Shown here piece by piece: positions 16,962-25,039 of a stretch of 36,145 nt of DNA; within the stretch, counting starts at the first letter, position 1, and each line of letters opens with the position of its first letter. The DNA lies in NCBI GenBank assembly GCA_016218765.1, contig JACRCZ010000021.1, positions 1 through 36,145 on the forward strand, written 5' to 3'. Source of the DNA: Deltaproteobacteria bacterium (GTDB lineage: Bacteria > Myxococcota_A > Polyangia > DRWM01 > JAAZOP01). A program made the position numbers and the translations under genes. The notes under the pieces were generated by a model. It was not told the DNA's origin. It saw only the letters and a list, made by a program, of their open reading frames with translations, and did not search any database.

Positions 16962-17046
16962 GGTCCCTTCCTCCTGCGGGAGGGAGCATAGCGGGCGCGC
17001 GGTCGTGGGACAACCGCGACTTCGTGCTCGAGTACGCCCCGCGGCG

Positions 17047-19911
17047 CTAGGGTGCGCGGTAGGTGAGGACCGTGCCGCCGGAGCCCACGGCGACGATGAT
17101 GTTGCCGTAACCGTGCACGGAGTACAGGTTGGCCGTCGTCGGGCTCGGGGTGTAGAGCTTCCAGACGTTGCCTTCGCGCTTGACGATCGTCCCGCCGAAA
17201 CCCACCGCCCAGCCCTCCGTGGCGCTCCGGGCGTAGTACGAGTTCAGGTTCGCGGTGGTCACGCCGAGCGACCCCGCCGTCCAGGTGCTGCCGGAGTACG
17301 CGGTCTCGACGCCCAGCTCGCCGACGGCCCGGATCGCGGTCGAGGACAGGCCGTAGACGCCGGTCAGGTCGTTGGAAGTTCCCGACGGAACGAGGGACCA
17401 GCTCAAGCTCCCCTCCCAGTGCCGGATCTCGCCGTTGTAGCCCACAGCCCACGTATCGGTCGACCGGTTCCCCCAGACCCCGCGCATTGCGTTGCTACCC
17501 ACGTTGGAGCTTGTCCAGCTCGTGCCGTCGAACTCGACGAAAGTGCCATGCGCGGGCGTCGCCGTGGTGCCGCCGACCGCCCAGACCTCGGTCGCGCTCC
17601 AGCCGCGCACGTCGTAGAGCTGTTCCGTCACCGCGGGCGTGATCGTCGGCGTCGACCACAGCGAGCCGTTCCAGGTCCGGAGCCCGCCGGAGGAGCCGAC
17701 GACGACCATGAACCGCGGGCTGGCGATGCCCCAGATGCCGTAGACGCTCGACGTGAAACTGGGCGGATTGCGCGAGCTCCACGCCGTGCCGTTCCACTGC
17801 TGCACGTTGCCGCCGCTGCCTCCGATCCAGATGTCGTTCTCCCGGAGCACGAACACCTTGTACAGGGTCGAGGTGAGCGAGGGAGCGGGACTGAACGCGC
17901 ACCAGACGCCTTCGTCGACGAGCGTATCCGAGTCGTTGTCCACGCCGTCGCAGCATTCACCCGCGCACGTCGACCAGGCGGCGCACAACGGGAGGCAGGT
18001 CTGCGTTCCCGCCGTGGGCACGAGCGAGCACGGGTGCTCGCAGAACCGCGTCGCGCCCATGCAGCACGAGAACCCGTCGTCGCACGTCCCGTCGCAGTCG
18101 TCGTCGTCGCCGTCGCACCGCTCGGTCGGCGGCGTGCAGATGAGGTTCCACAGGCACGACAACGAACAGGCCTGCGTACCGGTGGATCCGCAGGTCGTGG
18201 TGCAGCTCCGCGAGGAACCCGCGCAACAGGAGGATCCGTCGTCGCACGCCGTGTCGCAGTCGTCGTCGAGGCCGTTGCAGGTCTCCGGGGGCGGAGTGCA
18301 GGAGGAGGCGGTCGGGATGGCGCAGGTCGCCGAGCAGGGCCCGGTGCCGGTGGAGCCGCAGCTCGTCATGCAGGGAAGCGTCGCACCGCGGCAGCACGGC
18401 CAGCCGTTGTCGCAGCCGCCGACGCAGTCGTCGTCGAGGCCGTTGCACGTCTCGGCGGGCGGGTTGCAGTCCGCGGGCGCCGGGACCTGGCAGGCCGGCG
18501 TGCACGTCCCGGAGCCGGTCGAGCCGCACGTGGTCGTGCAGCTCACGGTGGCGCCGGGGGTACAAGCCGACCCCTCGTCCGTCGCGCCGTCGCAATCGTC
18601 GTCGACCCCGTTGCCGCAGGCCTCCCCCGGCGGTGTGCAGTCCGCCGCCGGCGGAATCGCGCACGAGGCCGTGCAGAGTCCCGTTCCCGTGCTGCCGCAC
18701 CCCGTGGTGCAGCTCACCGTCGAGCCGACCACGCAGGTGAACCCCTCGTCCACGGCGGCGTCGCAGTCGTCATCGACCCCGTTGCAGGTCTCGGCCGGGG
18801 GCGAGCAGGACGTTCCGGTCGGAATACCGCAGGCGGCGGTGCACGTCCCGGCGCCCGTGCTGCCGCAGGCGCTCGTGCACGGCACCGCGTCGCCCGAGCG
18901 GCATTCGAAGGTCTCGTCGGTGGCGCCGTTGCAGTCGTCGTCGGCCCCGTTGCAGGCCTCTGCCGGCGGGACGCAGTCCGGTTCGGCCGGAATCGCGCAC
19001 GCGACCGAGCACTCCCCGCTCCCCGTCGTTCCGCAGCTCGTCGTGCAGCTCACCGTCGTCCCGCGGACGCAGGGATAGCCCTCGTCGATCGCCGCGTCGC
19101 AGTCGTCGTCGGTGCCGTTGCACGCCTCGGCCGGCACCGAGCATTCCGTCGCCCAGTCGCAGTCGACGCAGGCCTGGAGACCGGTCGAGCCGCACCCGGT
19201 GGTACACGTGCGGGGCTCCGGCGTGTCGCAGACCTCCGTGCCCGTCCGCACGTACCCGTCGCCGCAGGATGCGTCCCGGCAGGTGTGGAGGCACGCGTCC
19301 GTGTCGTCGTCGTTGCCGTCGTCACACTCCTCGCCGGCCTCCAACGAAGCGTTGCCGCACGTCGCCGAGACGCATTCGTGGCAGCCGTCCGTCGGATCCG
19401 TGTCGTCGCCGTCGTCGCAGCCCTCGCCCGTGTCGATGACGGCGTCGCCGCAGTGCGCCCGGACGCAGTCCAGGCGGCAGGCATCGGCCGCCGTGTCGCT
19501 GTTGCCGGGCCCGTCGTCGCACTCCTCGCGGCCGCTCCAGAGGAAGCCGTCGCCGCACCGCGCGGCCTCGCACGAGGTCGTGCAATCGTCCGTCTCGAAC
19601 TCGTTGCCGTCGTCGCAGTCCTCGCCCGGCTCCGTGACGCCATTGCCGCATTCGGGCGGGGTTTCGTCCGTGGCGTCCCCGTCGTCGTCTCCGTCGCCAT
19701 CCCCGTCGGCCGCCTCGACCTCCGCCTCCGCCTCGACTTCCGCATCCTCCTCCGCCTCGGCGTCCAACTCGCCGGGCACGTCGCCCGTGGCGGCGTCGTC
19801 GCCCGTCGTCCCGTCGACGGGCGGATCCTGGAAGAGCGACAGGCTGCATCCGCTGCCGCTCGCGATGATCCCCACGCAGAAAACGACATGGGCGAAACGC
19901 ACCGTCTTCAT
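17047..19911 (-). CDS. Large lipoprotein: Cys-rich repeats, MopE-like repeats and a seven-blade beta-propeller
   Basis: Secreted or surface protein of 954 residues; the role is unknown. The signal peptide ends SGSGC (C22, a weak lipobox), followed by an Asp/Glu/Gly-rich linker to about residue 85. Residues about 85-235 hold four or five units like CGDGxxxxGEECDDGN, the Cys-rich repeat of myxobacteria (DUF4215-like). Residues about 265-665 contain eight CNGxDDDCDxxxDEG motifs, as in MopE-type metal-binding repeats, spaced about 50 residues and alternating with SCTTxCGSTGxGxC motifs. The last 285 residues have seven WAVG-xxGxI-xxW-G-xxW units, fitting one seven-blade propeller. Cysteines would be disulfide-bonded outside the cytoplasm. 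The start has GGAGGT 7 bases upstream, and a good promoter lies upstream. Confidence 0.85.
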   Translation of the reverse strand: MKTVRFAHVVFCVGIIASGSGCSLSLFQDPPVDGTTGDDAATGDVPGELDAEAEEDAEVEAEAEVEAADGDGDGDDDGDATDETPPECGNGVTEPGEDCDDGNEFETDDCTTSCEAARCGDGFLWSGREECDDGPGNSDTAADACRLDCVRAHCGDAVIDTGEGCDDGDDTDPTDGCHECVSATCGNASLEAGEECDDGNDDDTDACLHTCRDASCGDGYVRTGTEVCDTPEPRTCTTGCGSTGLQACVDCDWATECSVPAEACNGTDDDCDAAIDEGYPCVRGTTVSCTTSCGTTGSGECSVACAIPAEPDCVPPAEACNGADDDCNGATDETFECRSGDAVPCTSACGSTGAGTCTAACGIPTGTSCSPPAETCNGVDDDCDAAVDEGFTCVVGSTVSCTTGCGSTGTGLCTASCAIPPAADCTPPGEACGNGVDDDCDGATDEGSACTPGATVSCTTTCGSTGSGTCTPACQVPAPADCNPPAETCNGLDDDCVGGCDNGWPCCRGATLPCMTSCGSTGTGPCSATCAIPTASSCTPPPETCNGLDDDCDTACDDGSSCCAGSSRSCTTTCGSTGTQACSLSCLWNLICTPPTERCDGDDDDCDGTCDDGFSCCMGATRFCEHPCSLVPTAGTQTCLPLCAAWSTCAGECCDGVDNDSDTLVDEGVWCAFSPAPSLTSTLYKVFVLRENDIWIGGSGGNVQQWNGTAWSSRNPPSFTSSVYGIWGIASPRFMVVVGSSGGLRTWNGSLWSTPTITPAVTEQLYDVRGWSATEVWAVGGTTATPAHGTFVEFDGTSWTSSNVGSNAMRGVWGNRSTDTWAVGYNGEIRHWEGSLSWSLVPSGTSNDLTGVYGLSSTAIRAVGELGVETAYSGSTWTAGSLGVTTANLNSYYARSATEGWAVGFGGTIVKREGNVWKLYTPSPTTANLYSVHGYGNIIVAVGSGGTVLTYRAP
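17940..19130. repeat. Coding repeat region of the MopE-like protein
   Basis: About eight degenerate units of roughly 150-170 bases, each with a TCGTCGTC-type block encoding the DDDCD core (read on the minus strand) and a cysteine-rich block between. Units are similar at the DNA level, for example the near-identical CGTTGCA-containing blocks near 18275 and 18440. Such repeats are prone to recombination and to assembly collapse. Confidence 0.7.
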
Positions 19912-19953
19912 GTCTCGGACCTCCGCCGAATCCCGCCACGAGGTTGCGACCGG

Positions 19954-19982
19954 AAGCTACGGGATGCCCGCGCACCCGTCAA
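19954..19982 (-). promoter_or_regulatory. Promoter of the MopE-like lipoprotein gene
   Basis: On the minus strand TTGACG (19977-19982), a 17-base spacer and TAGCTT (19954-19959) lie in the 88-base gap after the upstream lipoprotein gene. A leader of about 40 bases follows, with GGAGGT just before the ATG at 19911. Box quality and spacing make this one of the two best sigma-70-like promoters in the window. Confidence 0.65.
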
Positions 19983-19999
19983 GGCCGGGCTGCGCGCGG

Positions 20000-20932
20000 C
20001 TACGGCACGACGCCGGCACCGGGCGAGACGAGATCGAAGACGTAGTGGTCGAGCGTCTGCCCGGACGGCTCCGCGGCGCCTCCGGCCGGCGAGGTCTCGG
20101 GCCGGCGCTCCAGGTAGACGTGGATCTGCGCTCGCGCCGCGGGTCGGGCCAGGGCGGCGAGCGACGCGCCGAGCGGCTTGTCGATGACGGCGGTGCCGCG
20201 ATCGGGCGGCTCGAGCCGCACCTCGCAGTGCAGCCCGCGACAGGCCGTCTCCTCGAACCCGGGAATCCCGATCGCCAGACGCACGACCGGAACGGTCCCG
20301 GGCAGCGGCATGACGCGGTGCGCCAGCTCCAGGTGCAGCATCGGCCCCTCGCAGCCCCCGGTCGCCCGCGCCTCCTCCACCGCCAGCTCGCCCTCCGCAC
20401 CCCCCGGCGCCCGGAAGGCCTGCCGCACCTGGAGCGGGACCCGCGCCAGCCGCTCGCACGACTCCTCCAGCGACTTCTCGTCGCCCGCCTCGACCAGCCG
20501 GGAGCGACCCGAGGCGTCCGCCTCCCGCATCTCGAAACGCACCCGCATCGGCCACGCCAGCCCGGACGTCTCGCCGAGCTGGTCCAGCAGGTAGCGCACC
20601 TCGACGGGGTACAGCTCCGTCCCGGTGTCCACGGGCGTCGAGCACGCCTCGCCGGCGCAGAGCCAATCGCCGCCGCCGGCGTCGGCCACAGCCCCGGACG
20701 CGGCGAAGGCAGGTCCGATGTCGTAGGCCACGCCGGGCAGCGCGCCGATGACCTCGACCCGCAGGTCGGCGACCAGCGTCGGCCGCAGCCCGTCGAGGAA
20801 GACCTCGAGCCCCCGCGCGCGGACCGTCCCGTGCGCCGGAAGCTCGCGCATCCGGCGGCAGCCGGCCGGCCCGGCGAGGAGGAGCGCCGTCGCGACGGCC
20901 GCGCACGGCAGGGCTTGTCGGAGAACGCTCAT
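20000..20932 (-). CDS. Predicted lipoprotein, unknown function
   Basis: Protein of 310 residues with a signal peptide and lipobox LAGPAGC (C25). The mature part has alternating beta-like stretches and six or so cysteines (GDWLCAGEACSTP, ESCERL, GGCEG, ETACRGLHCEV) but no motif I can name. It ends in a short Pro/Gly-rich segment and a hydrophobic DHYVFDLVSPGAGVVP tail. The ATG at 20932 is only 21 bases from the divergent ATG of the outer-membrane barrel gene; no Shine-Dalgarno is seen. It lies upstream of the MopE-like gene on the same strand, but that gene has its own promoter. Confidence 0.7.
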   Translation of the reverse strand: MSVLRQALPCAAVATALLLAGPAGCRRMRELPAHGTVRARGLEVFLDGLRPTLVADLRVEVIGALPGVAYDIGPAFAASGAVADAGGGDWLCAGEACSTPVDTGTELYPVEVRYLLDQLGETSGLAWPMRVRFEMREADASGRSRLVEAGDEKSLEESCERLARVPLQVRQAFRAPGGAEGELAVEEARATGGCEGPMLHLELAHRVMPLPGTVPVVRLAIGIPGFEETACRGLHCEVRLEPPDRGTAVIDKPLGASLAALARPAARAQIHVYLERRPETSPAGGAAEPSGQTLDHYVFDLVSPGAGVVP

Positions 20933-20946
20933 CTGTGCACATCATC

Positions 20947-20961
20947 GGTCCCGATGGGACC
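20947..20961. promoter_or_regulatory. Perfect GGTCCC-GAT-GGGACC palindrome over the barrel-protein start codon
   Basis: Six-base arms around a three-base centre overlap the ATG at 20954-20956 and fill most of the 21-base gap between two divergent start codons. It could be a protein-binding operator serving both genes, or an mRNA hairpin that masks the start of the plus-strand gene. Confidence 0.45.
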
Positions 20962-21556
20962 CGTCGCACGCTACTGTAGCACTCCGGCACGCATCGCGAT
21001 CGTCCTCGGCCTGCTCCTCGCCGCGGCGCCCGCGCAGGCGGCGCGGGCGACCTGGATCATCGAGGAGGATCGCCCGCACCCGGAGGTGATGTTCTCGTTC
21101 CTGGGCGGATGGTACCTGACGGGCTTCGGCGGCGAGTTCCGCTTCGCCTTCCCGGTCGCGCCGGACGGAGCGATCGAGTACCTCAACGAATCGATGGCGA
21201 TCGAGCTGGGCGCCGGCTACCAGTATTTCCTCGACTCGTCGCGCGACTTCCAACGCATCACCTTCCCGCTCACCTTCCGCTGGGACTTCCACCTCACCGA
21301 CCTGTGGACGGTGTACGGGGCGGTGGGCGCCGCGGGCGGCCTGCCGTTCGACAGCCCGCACGCGAACGTGTTCGGCTACCACGGCTACGTCTGGCCGGTC
21401 GCCGCGGTCGGTTGCTTCCTGCACCTGGCGCAGGGCTTCGACTTCCGGGCCGAGGCCGGGACGCTGGGCATCCTGGTGGGCGTCGACTTCACCCTCGGCG
21501 GCGCAGAACCCACGGCCGAGCCCGCGGAACCCGCCGGGCCCGCCGCACCCATTTGA
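20954..21556 (+). CDS. Small outer-membrane beta-barrel protein
   Basis: Protein of 200 residues with a signal peptide (about 1-29, cleavage after APAQA) and a mature part of alternating amphipathic strands: VMFSFLGGWYLTGFGGEFRF, then ELGAGYQYFLD, FPLTFRWDFHLTDLWTVYGAVG, and others ending in GILVGVDFTLGG. The pattern fits an 8- to 10-strand outer-membrane barrel of unknown role. The tail after the last strand is Pro/Ala/Glu-rich (about 20 residues), so the barrel does not end in the usual terminal aromatic residue. The start at 20954 is the only ATG before the signal peptide; there is no Shine-Dalgarno and the codon lies inside a palindrome. It is divergent from the lipoprotein gene at 20932. 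Confidence 0.75.
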   Translation: MGPVARYCSTPARIAIVLGLLLAAAPAQAARATWIIEEDRPHPEVMFSFLGGWYLTGFGGEFRFAFPVAPDGAIEYLNESMAIELGAGYQYFLDSSRDFQRITFPLTFRWDFHLTDLWTVYGAVGAAGGLPFDSPHANVFGYHGYVWPVAAVGCFLHLAQGFDFRAEAGTLGILVGVDFTLGGAEPTAEPAEPAGPAAPI

Positions 21557-21581
21557 CCGCCCGCGATCCGGGTGGCATCCT
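21553..21581 (+). promoter_or_regulatory. Candidate promoter of the IgGFc-binding-like gene
   Basis: TTGACC (21553-21558), a 17-base spacer and CATCCT (21576-21581) lie just at the end of the barrel gene, overlapping its stop codon. A leader of about 48 bases ends with GGGGAGG before the ATG at 21636. Confidence 0.45.
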
Positions 21582-21635
21582 CCCTGCGCGACAGGACGGC
21601 TCCGGAACGGGCGGCGGGCCCGGGGAGGTGCATCG

Positions 21636-23615
21636 ATGCGGACCTCGCTCACGATGGCTTGGGTCGGGATCCTGGCGGCCGCCGCGCTCGGCTGCTCGCC
21701 CGGCGCGGACGACACGGGGGAGACGACGGGGCGCGACGACGGCGGGGGCGACGGCGAGACCGGCGCCGACGCGGAAGGCGACGGCTCGGACGTCCCGGAG
21801 GTGGTGGTCTGCTCGCCCGGCATGATCCAGTGCGAGCGCGGCGACGCCTACACCTGCAACGCGACCGGCGACGGCTGGGAGTCGTTCGAGGACTGCGCGG
21901 AGCCGACGGCGGTCTGCGTGCCGGAGGTCGGATGCCGCGTCTGCCGTCCGGGCGAGACGAGCTGCACGGACGGGATGCACGCGCGGTTCTGCGACGGCGA
22001 CGGCATGGCGTGGGTCACCGACGACTGCGACCCCGACCGCGGCGAGACGTGCGTGAGCGGCGAGTGCACGGACCTCTCGCCGGCCTGCATCGAGGCGCGG
22101 CTGGCCAACTCCTACGAGGGCTGCGACTACTGGGCGACGCAGACCATCAACTCGCAGCTCCGCACCGACTTCCTCGACAGCTTCCACTACGCCTTCGTCG
22201 TCGGCAACCGGCAGGACGCCGCGGCGCACGTCGAGGTGCAGGGCCCGACGTCGGTGCTGGCCGAGGTCACGGTCGCGCCGAGCTCGACGCAGGTCATCCG
22301 GCTGGACTGGAACGAGGCGATCCGCAAGCCGGCCGTGGGCACGCTCCCTCCCCTCGCGTACCACTCCGACCTGTTCCACGGCGCCGCCTACCGGGTGAAG
22401 AGCGACGTCCCGGTGACGGTGTACCAGTTCAACCCGCTCGAGTACTGGCCGGTCCCGATGATCGGCTCGTACAGCAACGACGCCTCGCTGCTCCTGCCGA
22501 AGCACGTCCTCACCGGCAACTACATGGTGGCCTCCCGGCCGACCCTCATGTGGCGGCAGAACCAGACGGCGCCGGACCCGGACGTGTACACGTACTCCGG
22601 CACGCCCGGCTTCCTGGCGGTGATCGGCGTCGAGGACGACACCGACCTCACGGTGACGTTCAAGGCCGACACGACCGCGGGCACGACCGGCAGCGGCATC
22701 GACGCCTACACCGCGGGCGAGACGGCGACGTTCCACGTGGACAAGTACGACGTGCTGCAGATCCTCTCCGTCGTACCCGCCGAGTGCACGGTCGTGCGCG
22801 AGGAGCTGCACCCGACGAGCCCGCCGCCGCCGAACGAGGTCATGGCGGGGTACTGCGACATGGGGCGCGACTACGACCTGACGGGGACGCTGATCGAGGC
22901 CACGAAACCCATCGCGGTGTTCAGCGGCCACGACTGCAGCTTCGTGCCGTACGATCGCTGGGCCTGCGATCACCTGGAGGAGCAGATGTTCCCGCTCGAG
23001 GCGTGGAGCACGAACTACCTGGCGACGCGGCCGGACCCGGTCGGCGACGAGCCCTCGGTCTGGCGCGTCATCTCGCGCGAGGACGGGAACCACGTCACGT
23101 TCATGCCGGACGCCTGGGCGCCGCGGGATCTGGACCGGGGCGAGTTCGTCGAGTTCGCCTCGCCGGTGGACGCCACGTCGCCGGACGACTTCGAGGTCGA
23201 GGGCACGGAGCCGCTGCTGGTGGTGCAGTTCCTCTACGGGCAGGGCAGCGTGTGGGATTCCATCGGCGATCCATCGATGTCGCTGGCCGTCCCCACCGAG
23301 CAGTACCGCACGGCGTACAACTTCCTGGCCCCGGACGACTTCCGCGAGGATCCCGGCATCGGGCAGCACGGCGAGAACTGGGTCAACGTCACGGCCCCGG
23401 ACGGGGCCAGCGTGCTCCTCGACGGCTCGGCCGTGACCGGGTTCACGCCGATCGGCGACACCGGTTTCGGCGTGGCGCGCGTGCCGATCCTGGGCGGGTC
23501 GCACGCCATCACGTCGACCGTCGAGTTCGGCATCACCTGCTACGGGTACGGCAACTACACGTCGTACATGGTCCCGGGCGGCCTGGATGTGGATCCGATC
23601 AGCCCGTTCCTGTGA
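21636..23615 (+). CDS. Lipoprotein with IgGFc-binding-like domain
   Basis: Predicted surface lipoprotein of 659 residues. The signal peptide ends AAALGC (C20). It is followed by an Asp/Gly-rich linker (about 24-55) and a Cys-rich region of about 90 residues with two short CxPGxxxC units (CSPGMIQCERG and CRPGETSCTDG). From about residue 150 the sequence starts YEGCDYWATQTINSQL and continues through AFVVGN, VTVYQFNP and GSYSNDASLLLP; this resembles the bacterial IgGFc-binding domain, common in large secreted myxobacterial proteins. Actual binding of IgG is not implied. The C-terminal 60 residues look like a beta domain (VNVTAPDGASVLLDGSAV). The start has GGGGAGG about 8 bases upstream. The VWA gene follows on the same strand. 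Confidence 0.75.
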   Translation: MRTSLTMAWVGILAAAALGCSPGADDTGETTGRDDGGGDGETGADAEGDGSDVPEVVVCSPGMIQCERGDAYTCNATGDGWESFEDCAEPTAVCVPEVGCRVCRPGETSCTDGMHARFCDGDGMAWVTDDCDPDRGETCVSGECTDLSPACIEARLANSYEGCDYWATQTINSQLRTDFLDSFHYAFVVGNRQDAAAHVEVQGPTSVLAEVTVAPSSTQVIRLDWNEAIRKPAVGTLPPLAYHSDLFHGAAYRVKSDVPVTVYQFNPLEYWPVPMIGSYSNDASLLLPKHVLTGNYMVASRPTLMWRQNQTAPDPDVYTYSGTPGFLAVIGVEDDTDLTVTFKADTTAGTTGSGIDAYTAGETATFHVDKYDVLQILSVVPAECTVVREELHPTSPPPPNEVMAGYCDMGRDYDLTGTLIEATKPIAVFSGHDCSFVPYDRWACDHLEEQMFPLEAWSTNYLATRPDPVGDEPSVWRVISREDGNHVTFMPDAWAPRDLDRGEFVEFASPVDATSPDDFEVEGTEPLLVVQFLYGQGSVWDSIGDPSMSLAVPTEQYRTAYNFLAPDDFREDPGIGQHGENWVNVTAPDGASVLLDGSAVTGFTPIGDTGFGVARVPILGGSHAITSTVEFGITCYGYGNYTSYMVPGGLDVDPISPFL

Positions 23616-23647
23616 GGCCGCCCGGCAGGAGCCGGAAGGAACGTCGC

Positions 23648-23679
23648 GCAGGGACGCAGAGGCGCAGAGGCGCAGACGG
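23648..23679. repeat. Tandem octamer array GCAGAGGC
   Basis: Four 8-base units in register (GCAGGGAC, GCAGAGGC, GCAGAGGC, GCAGACGG) lie in the gap between the IgGFc-like and VWA genes. It belongs to the broad GCAGAG/CACAGAG kind of intergenic repeat. Confidence 0.75.
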
Positions 23680-23731
23680 GAAGTCGCCGGATCCCGGTCC
23701 TTGGCTTTCGGCTGCCGGGAGGAGAACGCCG

Positions 23732-25039
23732 ATGAAGTTGTGGACAGGCATGACGTTGGGTGCGGCGGCCTTCCTGGCCGCGGGCGGCTGCGCGGACGAA
23801 GCGGGGCAGCAGGGCTGCACGCGCAACGAGGACTGCCCGGCGGGGCGGTGGTGCGTCGCGGGGCGCTGCGTCGCGGTGGGCGACGGCGGGGACGTCGAGG
23901 TCGCCGACTTCGGGGACGGGGACGAGGGACCGGCGTGCGCGCGGGCGAGCGATGAGGCGGTGCCGATGCCGGTGGACATCATCATCGGCATCGACCAGTC
24001 GGCGAGCATGGGCGAGGAGCGCGACGGCGTGCGCGCCTGGGTCAACGACTCCCTGGCCGGCATCCTGGAGGCGGCCGGCCTGGACTACCGCGTCATCCTG
24101 ATCCAGTCGGGGTTCTGCATGGAGCCGCCGCTGGGCAGCGCGGCGGACTGCACGGCGTCCAACCCGCCCCGCTACTACAACGTGGCCCACGGCGTGAACA
24201 GCTCCGACCTCCTGACCATCTTCCTCTGGAGCTACGACGGGACGTCGCGCTCGCCCAACACCTGCACCGCCAACCCGGGCGCCGTGTTCGCCTGGCGCGA
24301 CGTGCTGCGCGCCTTCTCGCAGAAGGTCTTCATCGCCGTCACCGACGACGACCCCGTCAGCTTCAACTGCGTCAACACGACGGCGCGCTGCACGGAGGGC
24401 TGCGAGGGTTGTGCCGGCGACTGCGCGGGCTACTGCCCGAACTACCAGTGCCCGACCTACGCCGACCGCCCGGCCGAGTGGGGCGGGGCCGACTTCGCGA
24501 CGGAGCTGTACGCGCTGGAGCCGGCCGGGATGTTCGGCTCGCGCGAGCGCCCGATGTGGATCTTCCACTCCATCGTGGGCGTGAGCCGCGTCCTGGAGCC
24601 CGACGAGCCGCTCACCCCGCTCGACGAGACCTGCGCCTCGGGCGGCAACACCGCGGAGACGTCGGGCGTCGAGTACCAGAAGCTCTCGCGGCTCACCGGA
24701 GGCATCCGCTTCCCGAGCTGCGACACCGACTACTCGCCGGTCTTCGAGCGCATCGCGGCGATGGTCCTGCCGCTGGCGTGCACGTACCGCGTCGAGTCCA
24801 CGGCGCTGGGCCCGCCGGATCCCGACCACACCAACGTGATGGTCGACCTGGGCGACGGCTCCGGCGAGCACGTCGTGCCGCAGGACACCCGCTTCGACTG
24901 CGACGCGGGCGCCGAGGGCTGGCAGTGGAACGAGGACTACACCCTGATCCGCATCTGCGGAACCGCCTGCGACGAGATCCAGGAGGCCGCCGGGGCGCAC
25001 GTGACGATCACGGTCGGCTGCGCGACGGTGGTCACCTAG
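23732..25039 (+). CDS. Lipoprotein with von Willebrand factor A-type domain
   Basis: Predicted surface lipoprotein of 435 residues. The signal peptide ends LAAGGC (C20). A short EGF-like Cys cluster follows (CTRNEDCPAGRWCVAGRC), a disulfide module often found in myxobacterial surface proteins, then an acidic linker. The VWA domain begins about residue 80 with DIIIGIDQSASMGEE, whose DxSxS fits a metal-ion-dependent adhesion site; the later TDDDP (about 208) may supply another metal ligand. A Cys-rich insert (CTEGCEGCAGDCAGYC) interrupts the domain. The ATG at 23732 has GGGAGGAG about 7 bases upstream. The gene ends with an 8-base tail-to-tail overlap with the methyltransferase gene. Ligand or partner is unknown. 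Confidence 0.82.
   Translation: MKLWTGMTLGAAAFLAAGGCADEAGQQGCTRNEDCPAGRWCVAGRCVAVGDGGDVEVADFGDGDEGPACARASDEAVPMPVDIIIGIDQSASMGEERDGVRAWVNDSLAGILEAAGLDYRVILIQSGFCMEPPLGSAADCTASNPPRYYNVAHGVNSSDLLTIFLWSYDGTSRSPNTCTANPGAVFAWRDVLRAFSQKVFIAVTDDDPVSFNCVNTTARCTEGCEGCAGDCAGYCPNYQCPTYADRPAEWGGADFATELYALEPAGMFGSRERPMWIFHSIVGVSRVLEPDEPLTPLDETCASGGNTAETSGVEYQKLSRLTGGIRFPSCDTDYSPVFERIAAMVLPLACTYRVESTALGPPDPDHTNVMVDLGDGSGEHVVPQDTRFDCDAGAEGWQWNEDYTLIRICGTACDEIQEAAGAHVTITVGCATVVT

Noticed and set aside
13930..17013. A continuous 1027-codon minus frame suggesting a fusion of lipoprotein and upstream sequence
   Set aside because: The upstream part is an Arg-rich shadow of the radical SAM and membrane-protein genes. 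The lipoprotein signal peptide at 14703 marks the true start.
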